The notes: generated from the letters alone by a model not told the origin. A stretch of DNA of 33,887 nt from Vibrio scophthalmi LMG 19158 (GCF_000222585.1 NZ_AFWE01000102.1:1-33887); one strand, 5' to 3'. Shown: positions 16,265 to 26,469, counted from the first letter of the stretch. Translations and numbers: made by a program.

Positions 16265-17175
<911 letters not shown>

Positions 17176-17177
17176 TG

Positions 17178-17636
17178 ATGTCTGATGCTCAAACTGAAGC
17201 ACAAACCGATAATTTACTAAAGGACATGCAACCTAGCACTAAAGCTTTTCGCCTATTGGCTTTATCTGCCAATCTCGGGTTATTGGCGTGGGTGGCAATC
17301 TGGCAGATATTTCTTTCCCCGCATCCACACATCAATAGCACCACACTGGCGATTGCTTGGTGCATCCCGTTACTACTACCTCTGCCGGGAATTTTAGCTG
17401 GTAGGCCTTATACCCATGCGTGGGCCAATTTTGTTTTGATGCTCTACTTTCTTCACGCGCTGACGTTATTGTACCTTGATGGTGGTGAGCGCTGGCTAGC
17501 GCTGGTTGAACTGATTCTGACCAGTGCAGCGTTTATCGGCAACATCCTTTATGCGCGTAGCCGTGGTAAAGAGTTAGGGTTAAAGCTAAAACGTTTATCG
17601 GAAGTCGAAAAGCAAGAAAGATCGAAATTTGAATAG
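17178..17636 (+). CDS. DUF2069 inner-membrane protein
   Basis: A 152-residue membrane protein that matches my memory of the DUF2069 family. About four hydrophobic helices span residues 25-120, followed by a charged cytoplasmic tail (KRLSEVEKQERSKFE). The N-terminal 20 residues are polar and acidic. No enzymatic motif is visible. Three start codons are stacked (GTG 17172, ATG 17175, ATG 17178). AAGGAG at 17167-17172 gives ideal spacing only to the ATG at 17178, which I use. It ends the bepA-arsC-wrbA-like group at a strong terminator. Function unknown. Confidence 0.9.
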   Translation: MSDAQTEAQTDNLLKDMQPSTKAFRLLALSANLGLLAWVAIWQIFLSPHPHINSTTLAIAWCIPLLLPLPGILAGRPYTHAWANFVLMLYFLHALTLLYLDGGERWLALVELILTSAAFIGNILYARSRGKELGLKLKRLSEVEKQERSKFE

Positions 17637-17644
17637 CTCAGCAT

Positions 17645-17675
17645 AAAAAAGGCTTCGCAATGCGAAGCCTTTTTT
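17645..17675. terminator. Bidirectional terminator between the DUF2069 and DUF2066 genes
   Basis: GGCTTCG (17651-17657) pairs with CGAAGCC (17663-17669), with CA/TG able to extend into the loop, flanked by A6 and T6. It abuts the stop codon of the minus-strand DUF2066 gene by one base. Confidence 0.9.
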
Positions 17676-17676
17676 A

Positions 17677-18942
17677 TTAAACGTTATCTACATCGGTTTC
17701 TAACGGTGTTTCCGCTTGAGGAGTGCTCTCTTCAATCGACACCGGAGCAACGTATTGACCACCTTGCCACTCAAACATCAAGATCGGCTCTTGTGCTGCT
17801 GGCATTTGCTCAATCACGGCGGGTAACACTTGCTCTGCTGAAGGTAGTGCAACTGAAAGATCACTTTGTGCACCAGTGTCTGGCACAACTGCCACATCAG
17901 GCGCGACGGTCGTTGTTTCAACAATTTCTGGTTCAACAATTGCTGGTTCAACGATAGCCGGTAAAGGAATCGCTTCACGCATACGTGATACTTCTTGCTC
18001 AAATTCTTGTGGTGATGTCAGTAAGTGCGCCAAGAAGGTCACTTCTTTACCCTGAATTTTAAGAATATCTAACGATGCGACAGAGCTTAGCTGTTGCAAT
18101 TTTCGCTCAAGTACAAAGAAATCGATCGCATTATCTAATGAGGTAAAACGCACTTTCACCGACTCAGATGATTCGCTTGCCACCACGACACCGCTTTGCT
18201 TAGCGTAGTAGTCACTAATCTGGTTAATCATACTATCTGCAGCATCAGCACCGTTGTTGCTGCCACTCAGTGGCGCTTGACGAGTAACACCGATGCTTTG
18301 TGGGGCTTGATCATACAATGTCCAGCGTAGGTTATCTCCCTGCGCGCGAACCACCAGTACCGCATCTGCAGGATAACGTTGGCTTGATTTACCAACCGGT
18401 TGAGCAAAGCCACCCCATAAATCTGAAATAGTAATACCGGTAACATCATCAAAATCACCGACGGGTACGGTCAGTGGCAAACCGCGACTTTGCGCTTCTT
18501 GCTTCATTTGTGCCAGCAATGTCGAATCGGAGTGTTCCCATGCAATACTACGTTCAGATTGAGTTTCTTCTACTAACCACACTAAAACGTTGGCACGTTG
18601 TGCTGGCCAAATCGGCAACTGAGCTTGGCTAAGAAGCGCATTAATATGAGGAGCGCTAAACAACATCTTCATTGTTGGTTGGCCACCCTCTTGGCCTTGG
18701 CTGATTTGTGCCAAGTACTGCGAATTTTGTCGTAGTGCTTTTTGCACAATCGGATTGTTGATTGCCGCTTGGTCACCCGAAGCACGTACCACAATCTCTT
18801 TCATACCTTCAATACGGGCTTGTGAGTCTGGTTTTTCAACACTCTGATCCAGCACGACTTCAGTATGATATAAATCGACATTGGTTAATGCCATTGCGGG
18901 AAAGCCAATCAATCCCAATGCGAATAAAACTAAACGACGCAT
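17677..18942 (-). CDS. DUF2066 periplasmic protein
   Basis: A 421-residue protein with a signal peptide cut near residue 18 (AMA-LTNVDLYHTEV), followed by a long soluble region. The GMKEIVVRASGDQAAINNP block and the LVWLVEE strand are what I remember of DUF2066 proteins. After about residue 330 it becomes low in complexity: Pro-, Val-, Glu- and Ala-rich with short near-repeats of the kind AIVEP, then a 60-residue acidic tail. No catalytic motif is visible. It is divergent from uraA, and a terminator follows its stop codon by one base. Possibly exported to the periplasm; function unknown. Confidence 0.88.
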   Translation of the reverse strand: MRRLVLFALGLIGFPAMALTNVDLYHTEVVLDQSVEKPDSQARIEGMKEIVVRASGDQAAINNPIVQKALRQNSQYLAQISQGQEGGQPTMKMLFSAPHINALLSQAQLPIWPAQRANVLVWLVEETQSERSIAWEHSDSTLLAQMKQEAQSRGLPLTVPVGDFDDVTGITISDLWGGFAQPVGKSSQRYPADAVLVVRAQGDNLRWTLYDQAPQSIGVTRQAPLSGSNNGADAADSMINQISDYYAKQSGVVVASESSESVKVRFTSLDNAIDFFVLERKLQQLSSVASLDILKIQGKEVTFLAHLLTSPQEFEQEVSRMREAIPLPAIVEPAIVEPEIVETTTVAPDVAVVPDTGAQSDLSVALPSAEQVLPAVIEQMPAAQEPILMFEWQGGQYVAPVSIEESTPQAETPLETDVDNV

Positions 18943-19171
18943 AATTTTCCTAGAATCAGTTACAGCAGCTCAAACGTCGATGATAAGCAACTTCCTAAAC
19001 CGGAGCAACTAACATACTGTCAAATTGCGGTCTATTTACTGCCAAGACCCACTCACATTCCAATCACAGTAAAGAGAACTATGTAACTTCATTTTGAGGG
19101 TCAATACATACTATTGATAAATTAACTACTTAATTTAATGGTTAATGTATAAACATTTGATCTAGTTCAGA

Positions 19172-19199
19172 TTGAAATCGTTTGCCATGGTGATAGAAT
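19172..19199 (+). promoter_or_regulatory. uraA promoter with overlapping PurR-like operator
   Basis: TTGAAA (19172-19177), 16 bases, TAGAAT (19194-19199), with TGA just before the -10 as an extended -10: a strong sigma-70 promoter. The 16-mer TTGAAATCGTTTGCCA (19172-19187) matches the fixed core of the PurR box (G-AA-CG-TT-C) at every position, missing only the two outer bases. Repression by PurR with hypoxanthine or guanine would block the -35. It lies in a 348-base divergent gap (18943-19290) where no gene is seen. Operator function is inferred from pattern only. Confidence 0.62.
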
Positions 19200-19290
19200 C
19201 CTGCGAATTTTATTTTGCGTCCTCAATTCGCTTATTTTGCTGCCGAAATAGGATGAAATTTGGATTCATCGCCACCTAAAGGAATAAAAA

Positions 19291-20529
19291 ATGAAAAATG
19301 CTATTCAAGGCGCTCAAATGCTATTTGTTGCATTTGGTGCCCTCGTTCTGGTTCCGTTGTTGACGGGATTAGATCCTAGTGTTGCTCTCTTCGGTGCTGG
19401 TATTGGTACCCTAATTTTCCAAGTTGTTACCCGTCGTTCTGTTCCTATCTTCCTCGCTTCATCTTTCGCTTTTATCGCTCCAATTTTATACGGTGTCCAA
19501 GCTTGGGGTATTCCTGCAACTATGGGTGGCTTAATGGTGGCAGGCCTAGTGTATGTCGCATTGGGTGCACTGATTAAAATTCGTGGTGTGGGCATTGTGC
19601 ATAAATTGCTTCCTCCTGTCGTGGTGGGCCCTGTAATCATGGTGATTGGTCTTGGTCTGGCACCAAACGCCGTCAATATGGCATTAGGTCGTGGTGGCGA
19701 TGGCGCGCAAATTATTGATGCTGATGTCGCCCTGATCATTTCAGCCGCCTCTTTGATCACCACTATTGGTATTAGCGTGTTTAGCCGTGGCTTCCTAAAA
19801 CTTATGCCTATTCTTGGCGGTATCGTTGTCGGTTATGCGCTGAGTTTGTTCTACGGTATTGTCGACTTTACACCAGTGCATCAAGCAGCATGGTTCGCAC
19901 TTCCGGCATTTGTAATGCCTGAATTCAACATCAACGCGATTCTCTTTATGATCCCTGTGGCGATAGCACCAGCCGTTGAACACGTAGGTGACATGCTGGC
20001 TATCTCCAATGTAACCGGTAAAGATTACCTGAAAAAACCGGGACTACATCGCACCATCGCGGGTGACGGCCTAGCAACAATCGCCGCATCAATGGTTGGC
20101 GCGCCGCCAAACACCACTTACTCAGAAGTCACTGGTGCGGTAATGCTAACTAAGTCATTCAACCCTGTGATTATGACTTGGACGGCTATCACCGCGATAA
20201 CGTTATCGCTTGTCGGTAAGTTGGGTGCGGTATTACAAACCATCCCAATGCCAGTCATGGGCGGTATCATGATTCTGCTGTTCGGTTCAATCGCAACCGT
20301 AGGCCTAAACACGCTGATCAAGAACAACGTTGACCTACACAAGTCACGCAATCTAGTGATCGTTGCAATCACTCTCGTTTTCGGTATCGGTGGCATGGCA
20401 TTCGGCATTGGCGACTTCAGCCTACAAGGCATCAGCCTATGTGGTATCGTCGCAATCGTACTAAACCTAGTATTGCCTAAAGATCTGGGTGAAAACCACG
20501 TAGTTGATAACGCACAGATCGAAAAGTAA
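19291..20529 (+). CDS. uraA: Uracil:H+ symporter UraA
   Basis: UraA (nucleobase-ascorbate transporter family) imports uracil with protons across the inner membrane. The 412-residue protein has the 14-helix profile. The two glutamates that bind uracil in E. coli UraA (Glu241 and Glu290) appear as Glu230 (PAVEHVGD) and Glu279 (PNTTYSEVTG), with the same 49-residue spacing. AAAGGAAT precedes the ATG. In many gammaproteobacteria uraA follows upp; here upp is absent from the window and uraA has its own promoter, so the gene stands alone. The family includes xanthine carriers, but the length and glutamate context favour uracil. Confidence 0.94.
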   Translation: MKNAIQGAQMLFVAFGALVLVPLLTGLDPSVALFGAGIGTLIFQVVTRRSVPIFLASSFAFIAPILYGVQAWGIPATMGGLMVAGLVYVALGALIKIRGVGIVHKLLPPVVVGPVIMVIGLGLAPNAVNMALGRGGDGAQIIDADVALIISAASLITTIGISVFSRGFLKLMPILGGIVVGYALSLFYGIVDFTPVHQAAWFALPAFVMPEFNINAILFMIPVAIAPAVEHVGDMLAISNVTGKDYLKKPGLHRTIAGDGLATIAASMVGAPPNTTYSEVTGAVMLTKSFNPVIMTWTAITAITLSLVGKLGAVLQTIPMPVMGGIMILLFGSIATVGLNTLIKNNVDLHKSRNLVIVAITLVFGIGGMAFGIGDFSLQGISLCGIVAIVLNLVLPKDLGENHVVDNAQIEK

Positions 20530-20540
20530 GAGGCGCTAGA

Positions 20541-20580
20541 ATCGAGAAATCGAGAAATCGAGAAATCGAGAAATCGAGAA
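20541..20580. repeat. Tandem repeat, ATCGAGAA x5
   Basis: Five perfect contiguous copies of the 8-mer ATCGAGAA, followed by a degenerate sixth (ATCGAAAA, 20581-20588). It starts 11 bases after the uraA stop codon, inside the uraA 3' untranslated region and before its terminator. Read from the minus strand the unit is TTCTCGAT, close to the units of the second array at 20667-20736. Confidence 0.95.
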
Positions 20581-20620
20581 ATCGAAAATATAGATGCGAA
20601 AACGCTTCGCTCAAAATAGA

Positions 20621-20652
20621 AAAAGGGGTGACGATAATCGTCACCCCTTTTT
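20621..20652. terminator. Strong bidirectional terminator between uraA and ybaK
   Basis: GGGGTGACGA (20625-20634) pairs perfectly with TCGTCACCCC (20638-20647) around a 3-base loop, flanked by A4 and T5. It is placed centrally between the two short-period repeat arrays. Confidence 0.92.
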
Positions 20653-20666
20653 ATTGCGTAAGAATT

Positions 20667-20736
20667 TCTTGATTCTCAAATCTCAGCTCTTAATTCTCGC
20701 TTCTCGATTCTTACTTCTCGACTCTCGATTCTCACC
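20667..20736. repeat. Ten-unit 7-bp periodic array, TCTYNNN
   Basis: Seventy bases divide without gap into ten 7-mers: TCTTGAT, TCTCAAA, TCTCAGC, TCTTAAT, TCTCGCT, TCTCGAT, TCTTACT, TCTCGAC, TCTCGAT, TCTCACC. Every unit starts TCT followed by C or T. The commonest form, TCTCGAT, is the reverse complement of ATCGAGA, the core of the 8-bp array on the other side of the terminator. It ends two bases from the ybaK stop codon. Confidence 0.92.
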
Positions 20737-20738
20737 GC

Positions 20739-21212
20739 TTACAGACACAACTCGACAAATTCTCCACGAGTCAGCATAGCGAGATCCTTGGGAGCTAATT
20801 CGATTTCTAGCCCACGGCGACCGGCACTGACAAACAGGGTATCGAGATCCAATGCGCTGTGATGAATAAATGTCGGCAAGGCTTTCTTTTGCCCCAGCGG
20901 ACTAATACCACCAACCACATAACCGGTGGTCTTTTGGGCGATATCTGGGTTGGCCATTTCGGCCTTTTTCCCTTTGGCCGCTTTCGCTGCCAATTTTAGA
21001 TTGAGTTTCTGATCTACCGGGATCACGGCCACAGCCAAATTTTTTGCTTCACCATTGAGACAAAAGAGTAAGGTTTTAAACACTTCTTTTGGATCATTTC
21101 CCAACGCTTCAACGGCTTCTAAGCCAAAACTTTCGGCGCGCGGATCATGCTCGTATTGATGGATGGTGTGTGGCACTTTCTTTTTTTTCGCCGCATTGAT
21201 TGCAGGTGTCAT
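20739..21212 (-). CDS. ybaK: Cys-tRNA(Pro)/Cys-tRNA(Cys) deacylase YbaK
   Basis: YbaK is a trans-editing protein that hydrolyses cysteine wrongly attached to tRNA-Pro. The start at 21212 gives 157 residues (E. coli 159). An ATG five codons upstream exists, but TTAGGA is correctly spaced only for the inner one. The protein begins MTPAINAAKKKK as the family does. It has the VFKTLLFCLNG strand with the conserved editing-site lysine, and the GYVVGGISPLGQKK glycine-rich loop near residue 105. It is a single gene converging on uraA, with the repeat array immediately after its stop codon. Confidence 0.94.
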   Translation of the reverse strand: MTPAINAAKKKKVPHTIHQYEHDPRAESFGLEAVEALGNDPKEVFKTLLFCLNGEAKNLAVAVIPVDQKLNLKLAAKAAKGKKAEMANPDIAQKTTGYVVGGISPLGQKKALPTFIHHSALDLDTLFVSAGRRGLEIELAPKDLAMLTRGEFVELCL

Positions 21213-21362
21213 AATGGTTCCTAACACTGATCAGGATAAACCACTGCTAAACGCATAAAGTATGCTTGGCAATAACTTATAGTGATAAGTGGCGTTTAAT
21301 TATAAGTTGATGGTAGACGTTACGTTTTATGTTAACCATCGTTTTTGCCTTGAGTTGACAAT

Positions 21363-21391
21363 AAAAAACGACGCTCAATGAGCGCCGTTTT
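21363..21391 (-). terminator. Intrinsic terminator after nutA
   Basis: Read on the minus strand CGGCGCTC pairs with GAGCGTCG with one G-U pair and a 4-base loop, followed by six T (plus-strand A 21363-21368). It lies about 50 bases after the nutA stop. Confidence 0.8.
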
Positions 21392-21441
21392 AGTTAAATC
21401 GATCTGTGCTAGACAGTCAATAGCCTTTCACCGCAAAGCGA

Positions 21442-23103
21442 TTACTTGTAAACGATCTCGCCTTTAGGTGCGAATTTGTTTACATCAACAGGGCTGTTTG
21501 CTTCTAGGAATTCTTTTAGAACTTCAGCATCTACAAAGCCTGTGTTTACGTAACCTGGGTGATCAGACACTTTAGGGTAACCGTCGCCACCAGCTGCGTT
21601 GTAGCTTGGCACTGTAAAACGGTACGTTTTTTCAAGATCTACCGCTTCGCCACCTAGCTTCACGTCTGATACTTTGCCATCAGCCACAGTCATTGATACA
21701 CCGTAGAATTGTACGTATGCGCCTGAATCCACTGGCTTAGTACCAACTACGTTCAAGTAATCTAGTACTTCTTTGCCTGACATATCGATGTAAGTCACGA
21801 TGTTGCCAAATGGCTGAACAGTCAGTACATCTTTGTACGTTACGTTACCAGCAGCAATAGAGTCACGTACACCACCAGAGTTCATTACCGCGAAGTCTGC
21901 TTGTGCGCGTTCCATGTGAGAAGCGGCAATCAAACGGCCTAGGTTAGTTTGCTCAAAACGTACCACATTACGGTCGCCTTCTAGCTTACCGTTGGTTTCA
22001 GCAATTTTAACGTTTAGCTTATCTTGACCTTCTTCTTGGAAAGGACGTAAGAATTCTAATAGCGCTTCATCTTTTGCAATTTCATCTTCAATGAAGACAC
22101 GCTTGCTTTCACCATCAACCTTGATTTTTTTCTTCAAGTTTACTGGGATCAAATCGTAGCTCACCATGTTCAATTCACCATTACGGAACTCATAGTCCGC
22201 ACGGCCAACGTATTTGCCCCATTCGTGAGCTTGAACAATGTAAGTACCATTTTGCACATCAGGCTTACACTCATCTGATGGCTGGAAGTTTTTCTTCATT
22301 ACATTTGGCGCTTCCATACACACAGGCTCTTGTGAGTGACCACCCACAATCATATCTAGCGAGCCTTCGTCTAGGTAGCGAGCCAACGCCACATCACCCG
22401 GCGCATTGATACCACGGTTGCCATCTTCGTAGTGGCCCATGTGTGTCACAGCAAAGATAAGATCCGGTTTTTCCGTTTGCTCAAGTTCAGCAATCAGTTT
22501 TTTCGCTTCTGCTTTCGGGTCACGGAACTCAAGACCACCAATGTATTCTGGGTTACCAATTTTTTGCGTATCTTCAGTGGTTAAACCGATAACCGCAATT
22601 TTGATACCTTGCTTATTGAACATCTGGTAAGCCTGGAACATACGTTCGCCAGTCTTTTTGTCGTAGATGTTGGCAGAAAGCATTGGGAAATTCGCCCACT
22701 CTTCCTGTTTGAAAAGTACTTCTAGTGGGTTATCAAACTCGTGGTTACCTAATGCCATCGCATCGTAACCAATTTTGTTCATACCCTTAAAGTCAGGTTC
22801 TGCATCTTGCAGATCAGACTCTGGAACACCTGTGTTGATGTCGCCGCCAGAAAGTAGCAAAACGCTACCGCCGTCAGCTTGAACTTCCGCACGTAGCTGA
22901 TCAATTAACGTTTTACGAGCAGCCATACCGTACTCGCCATATTTGTTTTCCCAGAAACGACCATGGTTATCGTTAGTGTGAAGAACGGTTAATTTATACG
23001 TTTTGTCCGCTTCCCACTCTTGTTGAGGAGCTGTTGCACAGCCAGCTAGCGTTGCAAGGATCGCTGCACTTAGTGCTGTTTTTACAATCAGGCGTTGCTT
23101 CAT
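21442..23103 (-). CDS. nutA: 5'-nucleotidase lipoprotein NutA
   Basis: NutA (UshA family) is a surface or periplasmic nucleotidase that dephosphorylates 5'-nucleotides so that nucleosides can be imported. The start at 23103 yields 553 residues and begins MKQRLIVKTAL. AAAGGT is correctly spaced to this ATG; the frame runs open to 23202. The lipobox LAGC puts the lipid anchor at Cys22. The metallophosphoesterase motifs are in order: HTNDNHGRF (Asp45, His47), GGDINTG (Asp88), GNHEFDNP (Asn120, His121), THMGH and GGHSQEP. The C-terminal substrate domain ends with NAAGGDGYPK. The sequence closely recalls the V. parahaemolyticus 5'-nucleotidase, reported to need Cl- and Mg2+. It has its own unit after kdsA. 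Confidence 0.96.
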   Translation of the reverse strand: MKQRLIVKTALSAAILATLAGCATAPQQEWEADKTYKLTVLHTNDNHGRFWENKYGEYGMAARKTLIDQLRAEVQADGGSVLLLSGGDINTGVPESDLQDAEPDFKGMNKIGYDAMALGNHEFDNPLEVLFKQEEWANFPMLSANIYDKKTGERMFQAYQMFNKQGIKIAVIGLTTEDTQKIGNPEYIGGLEFRDPKAEAKKLIAELEQTEKPDLIFAVTHMGHYEDGNRGINAPGDVALARYLDEGSLDMIVGGHSQEPVCMEAPNVMKKNFQPSDECKPDVQNGTYIVQAHEWGKYVGRADYEFRNGELNMVSYDLIPVNLKKKIKVDGESKRVFIEDEIAKDEALLEFLRPFQEEGQDKLNVKIAETNGKLEGDRNVVRFEQTNLGRLIAASHMERAQADFAVMNSGGVRDSIAAGNVTYKDVLTVQPFGNIVTYIDMSGKEVLDYLNVVGTKPVDSGAYVQFYGVSMTVADGKVSDVKLGGEAVDLEKTYRFTVPSYNAAGGDGYPKVSDHPGYVNTGFVDAEVLKEFLEANSPVDVNKFAPKGEIVYK

Positions 23104-23456
23104 TGTCATACCTTTGAACTTATTAGAACCCACTGCCAATTTGCTACCTAAGATGTGATGCTTAGTGTTTATCACTGCATGCTTTAGGATTATCAGTAGC
23201 AAAACTTGACTTAGTTTAAATTAACCATTCAAAGTGAACATCTTGATTTCATATTTATGCCATAGCGATCACTATTATTTCGTATAAAAAGTGCAACAGG
23301 TAAACAGGCTTACACGTGATTGAATAAAAGATCACAAGCAAACGATTAACTAATCGCCAATGTTAGAAAATACAAACCATGCGCCGCTTCATAGTACCAA
23401 CATGATTACCCTACATTAGACTGTTCAAAGACAATATTTCCATCTCAGAAAGGCAT
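23104..23456. other. AT-rich intergenic region upstream of nutA
   Basis: About 350 bases between the nutA start and the kdsA terminator. I find no ORF with a ribosome site and no RNA gene. It must hold the nutA promoter (minus strand). TTGCAC with TAGTGA 16 bases on, around 23260-23300, is a weak candidate. An inverted pair CGTGAT (23315-23320) and ATCACA (23331-23336), spaced too widely for CRP, is the only symmetrical element noticed. Confidence 0.5.
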
Positions 23457-23481
23457 AAAAAAGGCTGCCAATGGCAGCCTT
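23457..23481 (-). terminator. Intrinsic terminator after kdsA
   Basis: AAGGCTGCC (23461-23469) pairs with GGCAGCCTT (23473-23481) across a 3-base loop. On the minus strand the stem is followed by a T-run. It ends the hemA-to-kdsA operon. Confidence 0.88.
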
Positions 23482-23501
23482 AATATCGAAAACGAATCGC
23501 G

Positions 23502-24368
<867 letters not shown>

Positions 24369-24400
24369 TCAACGTTTTACGCCAGCATTAATTGCTGGAC

Positions 24401-25222
24401 TTAGTGTAAGGTAACTTGAGTTTGACTCATCGCGCGAACTTGATTTTTCAACAAATCCGCCGCGGGATCATCAGGGCACTGATCAATAAAGTATTGATAA
24501 TCCGTCAAGGCCATTTTATGACAGTCTAGCTGCTGATAGATAAAGCCGCGATCGCGAATTTCATAAGGATCGTCTGGCACAAAGCTCAGCGCCAAGTCAG
24601 TACAGTGCAGCGCTAACGAGTATTGCTCTTCACGCAGTAATGCACTTTTGATTAACGCTAACCAGCGACCAATGACCGTGGGATGATCGGCAATCTCAAG
24701 GTGTTTAGACTCTAATTGAGCAAATGGCCCGCGGTGGCCAACTAACCATGCTCGCAACGTATGCTCCGAGACATACTCACCATTAAAAGGATTAACGTAG
24801 AGCGGCTTTTGTCCCGGCCACTGTAGAGTCAGCAAAAATTGAGTTGGGAAGGTAATGCCATCGATAGGAAAACCAAGTCTTTTACCGATATACAACATCA
24901 CGGCGCCCAAGCTGACTGGTATGCCTTTGCGACGTTCTAATACTTTATCGACAAACGCGTTAGCCGAATCGAAGTAGGCTTCAACATCGCCTTGAAAGCC
25001 CCAATCAAAGTAAAATAGACGCAAGAACGCTTCAAATCGTTGCTGCTCATTGCTTTCATGCACTAAGGCAAGCTCCGCCTCAGCGACTAAACGTTGCAGT
25101 TCTACATTGACCCAATCAACTTGTGTGTCTGGATTGATCGCGTGATTCAGTACTAAAGCACCTTCAATCAGCTCAAGAGCATCAAAGTCTTCATCAAACA
25201 AAGGTTGCATGTCGGTACTCAT
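24401..25222 (-). CDS. sirB1: SirB1 (YchA) family protein
   Basis: A 273-residue cytosolic protein with an N-terminal transglutaminase-like (Transglut_core2) domain, about residues 40-170. It includes the RRKGIPVSLGAVMLYIGKRLG block and the ITFPTQFLL and NPFNGEYVS strands. TPR-like helices follow at about 180-260 (LIKSALLREEQYSLALHCTDLALSF). The cysteine and histidine triad of active transglutaminases is not obvious, as is usual in this family. Homologues sit between prmC and kdsA in E. coli (ychA). The stop codon of sirB2 directly abuts this start codon with no spacer. The precise role is unknown. Confidence 0.9.
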   Translation of the reverse strand: MSTDMQPLFDEDFDALELIEGALVLNHAINPDTQVDWVNVELQRLVAEAELALVHESNEQQRFEAFLRLFYFDWGFQGDVEAYFDSANAFVDKVLERRKGIPVSLGAVMLYIGKRLGFPIDGITFPTQFLLTLQWPGQKPLYVNPFNGEYVSEHTLRAWLVGHRGPFAQLESKHLEIADHPTVIGRWLALIKSALLREEQYSLALHCTDLALSFVPDDPYEIRDRGFIYQQLDCHKMALTDYQYFIDQCPDDPAADLLKNQVRAMSQTQVTLH

Positions 25223-25594
25223 TTAGAACAACAATGGCGTTTTGGTGATCGCCACTTTGCCCGCCATCAATAACCAACCAAGTGCGCCAAAGAATGCAAA
25301 TACACGTAGCCAGTTGTTTTTCGCCAACTTCAGAGCAAAGAAACCCAGTGCGATATAGGCTAATACGCAAGTCAGTTTAGATGGCAACCATGGCGCAGCT
25401 GACCATGGAATAAACCCAACAATCAGCGCAACCCCAGAAATCAGCAGAGCTGAGTCGACGATGTGAGGAAAGATTTTAAGAAATTTCTTCTCACGCAGTG
25501 GGGAGTTTGCCATTAATAGTGCAAAACGTACCGACAACAGTGTGGCACTTAGGGCAATTGTTAATAGATGAAAATGCTTCAAACCTTCGTACAT
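25223..25594 (-). CDS. sirB2: SirB2 family membrane protein
   Basis: A 123-residue inner-membrane protein with four hydrophobic helices and conserved charged turns such as SPLREKKFLKIFPHIVDS near residues 32-50. This matches SirB2 (YchQ) in length and position, between prmC and sirB1. The name comes from an early Salmonella virulence-regulation screen; no biochemical function is established that I know of. It is 16 bases after prmC and contiguous with sirB1, so cotranscription is near certain. Confidence 0.9.
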   Translation of the reverse strand: MYEGLKHFHLLTIALSATLLSVRFALLMANSPLREKKFLKIFPHIVDSALLISGVALIVGFIPWSAAPWLPSKLTCVLAYIALGFFALKLAKNNWLRVFAFFGALGWLLMAGKVAITKTPLLF

Positions 25595-25610
25595 GAGATG
25601 CTCTCTATCC

Positions 25611-26465
25611 TTATTTTACAAAACGACCCAGTGTTACCCTATCGTTATGACCATAATCTTGATGAGTTTCGACTTGTTGATAGCCGTACTCTGCAAAAAT
25701 TGCTCTTACTGCTTTACCTTGTTCGAATCCATGTTCAAACAATAACCATCCTTGATCACATAAATAGCCACGCGCAGCTTGAATAATATGGCGAATATCA
25801 GCCAAACCATTATCACTCGCCACCAGCGCACTAAGCGGTTCAAAACGCACGTCACCTTGAGTTAAATGCGGGTCGTTTTCTTCTATGTAAGGTGGATTAG
25901 ACACAATTACAGCAAACTGCGTACCAACTTCAAGCGGCTCAAACCAGCTGCCAGCCAAAAAGGTCGCATTGTTGATCGCCAAGCGCTGACCATTGCGGGT
26001 AGCCAATTGTTGGGCTTCGACCATAAGATCAATACCAACCACGTTACGTTTAGGCAACTCTGAGGCCAGAGCTAAAGCAATTGCACCAGTGCCTGTGCCC
26101 AAATCTAAGATATCACCGTCGGTTTCCATCGCTTTATCTAGAGCAAGCTCAACAAGACGTTCTGTATCAGGACGAGGGATTAAAGTGGTTGGCGAGACTT
26201 GCAATGGTAGCGACCAAAACTCACGCTCACCGACAATGTAAGCGACGGGTTCGCCAGTTAAACGGCGTGCCAACAAGGCTTCAAATGGGGCAAGCTCTTG
26301 CTGACTCAACTCTTTTTCAGGCCAAGTCATCAAGAATGAGCGCGGTTTCTCCAGCGCATGGCAGAGCAATACCGCGGCATCAAGAGACGGCGATTCGCTG
26401 CCGCTCTCTTGAAGTTGCTGTACGGCGCTTTTTAGTGTGTTTTCAACACTGTTTGGTGCCGTCAT
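25611..26465 (-). CDS. prmC: Release-factor glutamine methyltransferase
   Basis: PrmC (HemK) methylates the glutamine of the GGQ motif in release factors RF1 and RF2, using S-adenosylmethionine. The start at 26465 gives 284 residues; an ATG ten codons upstream would overlap prfA and adds an unlikely [10 protein letters not shown]. There is an N-terminal helical substrate-binding domain (residues 1-80), the SAM motif DLGTGTG at 121-127, and the catalytic NPPY at 190-193 (VSNPPYIEEND). It begins four bases after the stop of prfA, whose product it modifies, so enzyme and substrate are translationally linked. Confidence 0.96.
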   Translation of the reverse strand: MTAPNSVENTLKSAVQQLQESGSESPSLDAAVLLCHALEKPRSFLMTWPEKELSQQELAPFEALLARRLTGEPVAYIVGEREFWSLPLQVSPTTLIPRPDTERLVELALDKAMETDGDILDLGTGTGAIALALASELPKRNVVGIDLMVEAQQLATRNGQRLAINNATFLAGSWFEPLEVGTQFAVIVSNPPYIEENDPHLTQGDVRFEPLSALVASDNGLADIRHIIQAARGYLCDQGWLLFEHGFEQGKAVRAIFAEYGYQQVETHQDYGHNDRVTLGRFVK

Positions 26466-26469
26466 TGAA

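Noticed and set aside
20541-20736. CRISPR array or coding repeat
   Set aside because: Units are 7-8 bases without spacers, and no cas genes are present; frames across the arrays have no ribosome site. It is simple-sequence structure, reported as repeats.
23315-23336. CRP site upstream of nutA
   Set aside because: CGTGAT and ATCACA are inverted, but 12 bases separate GTGA from TCAC instead of 6, so it does not fit the CRP consensus.
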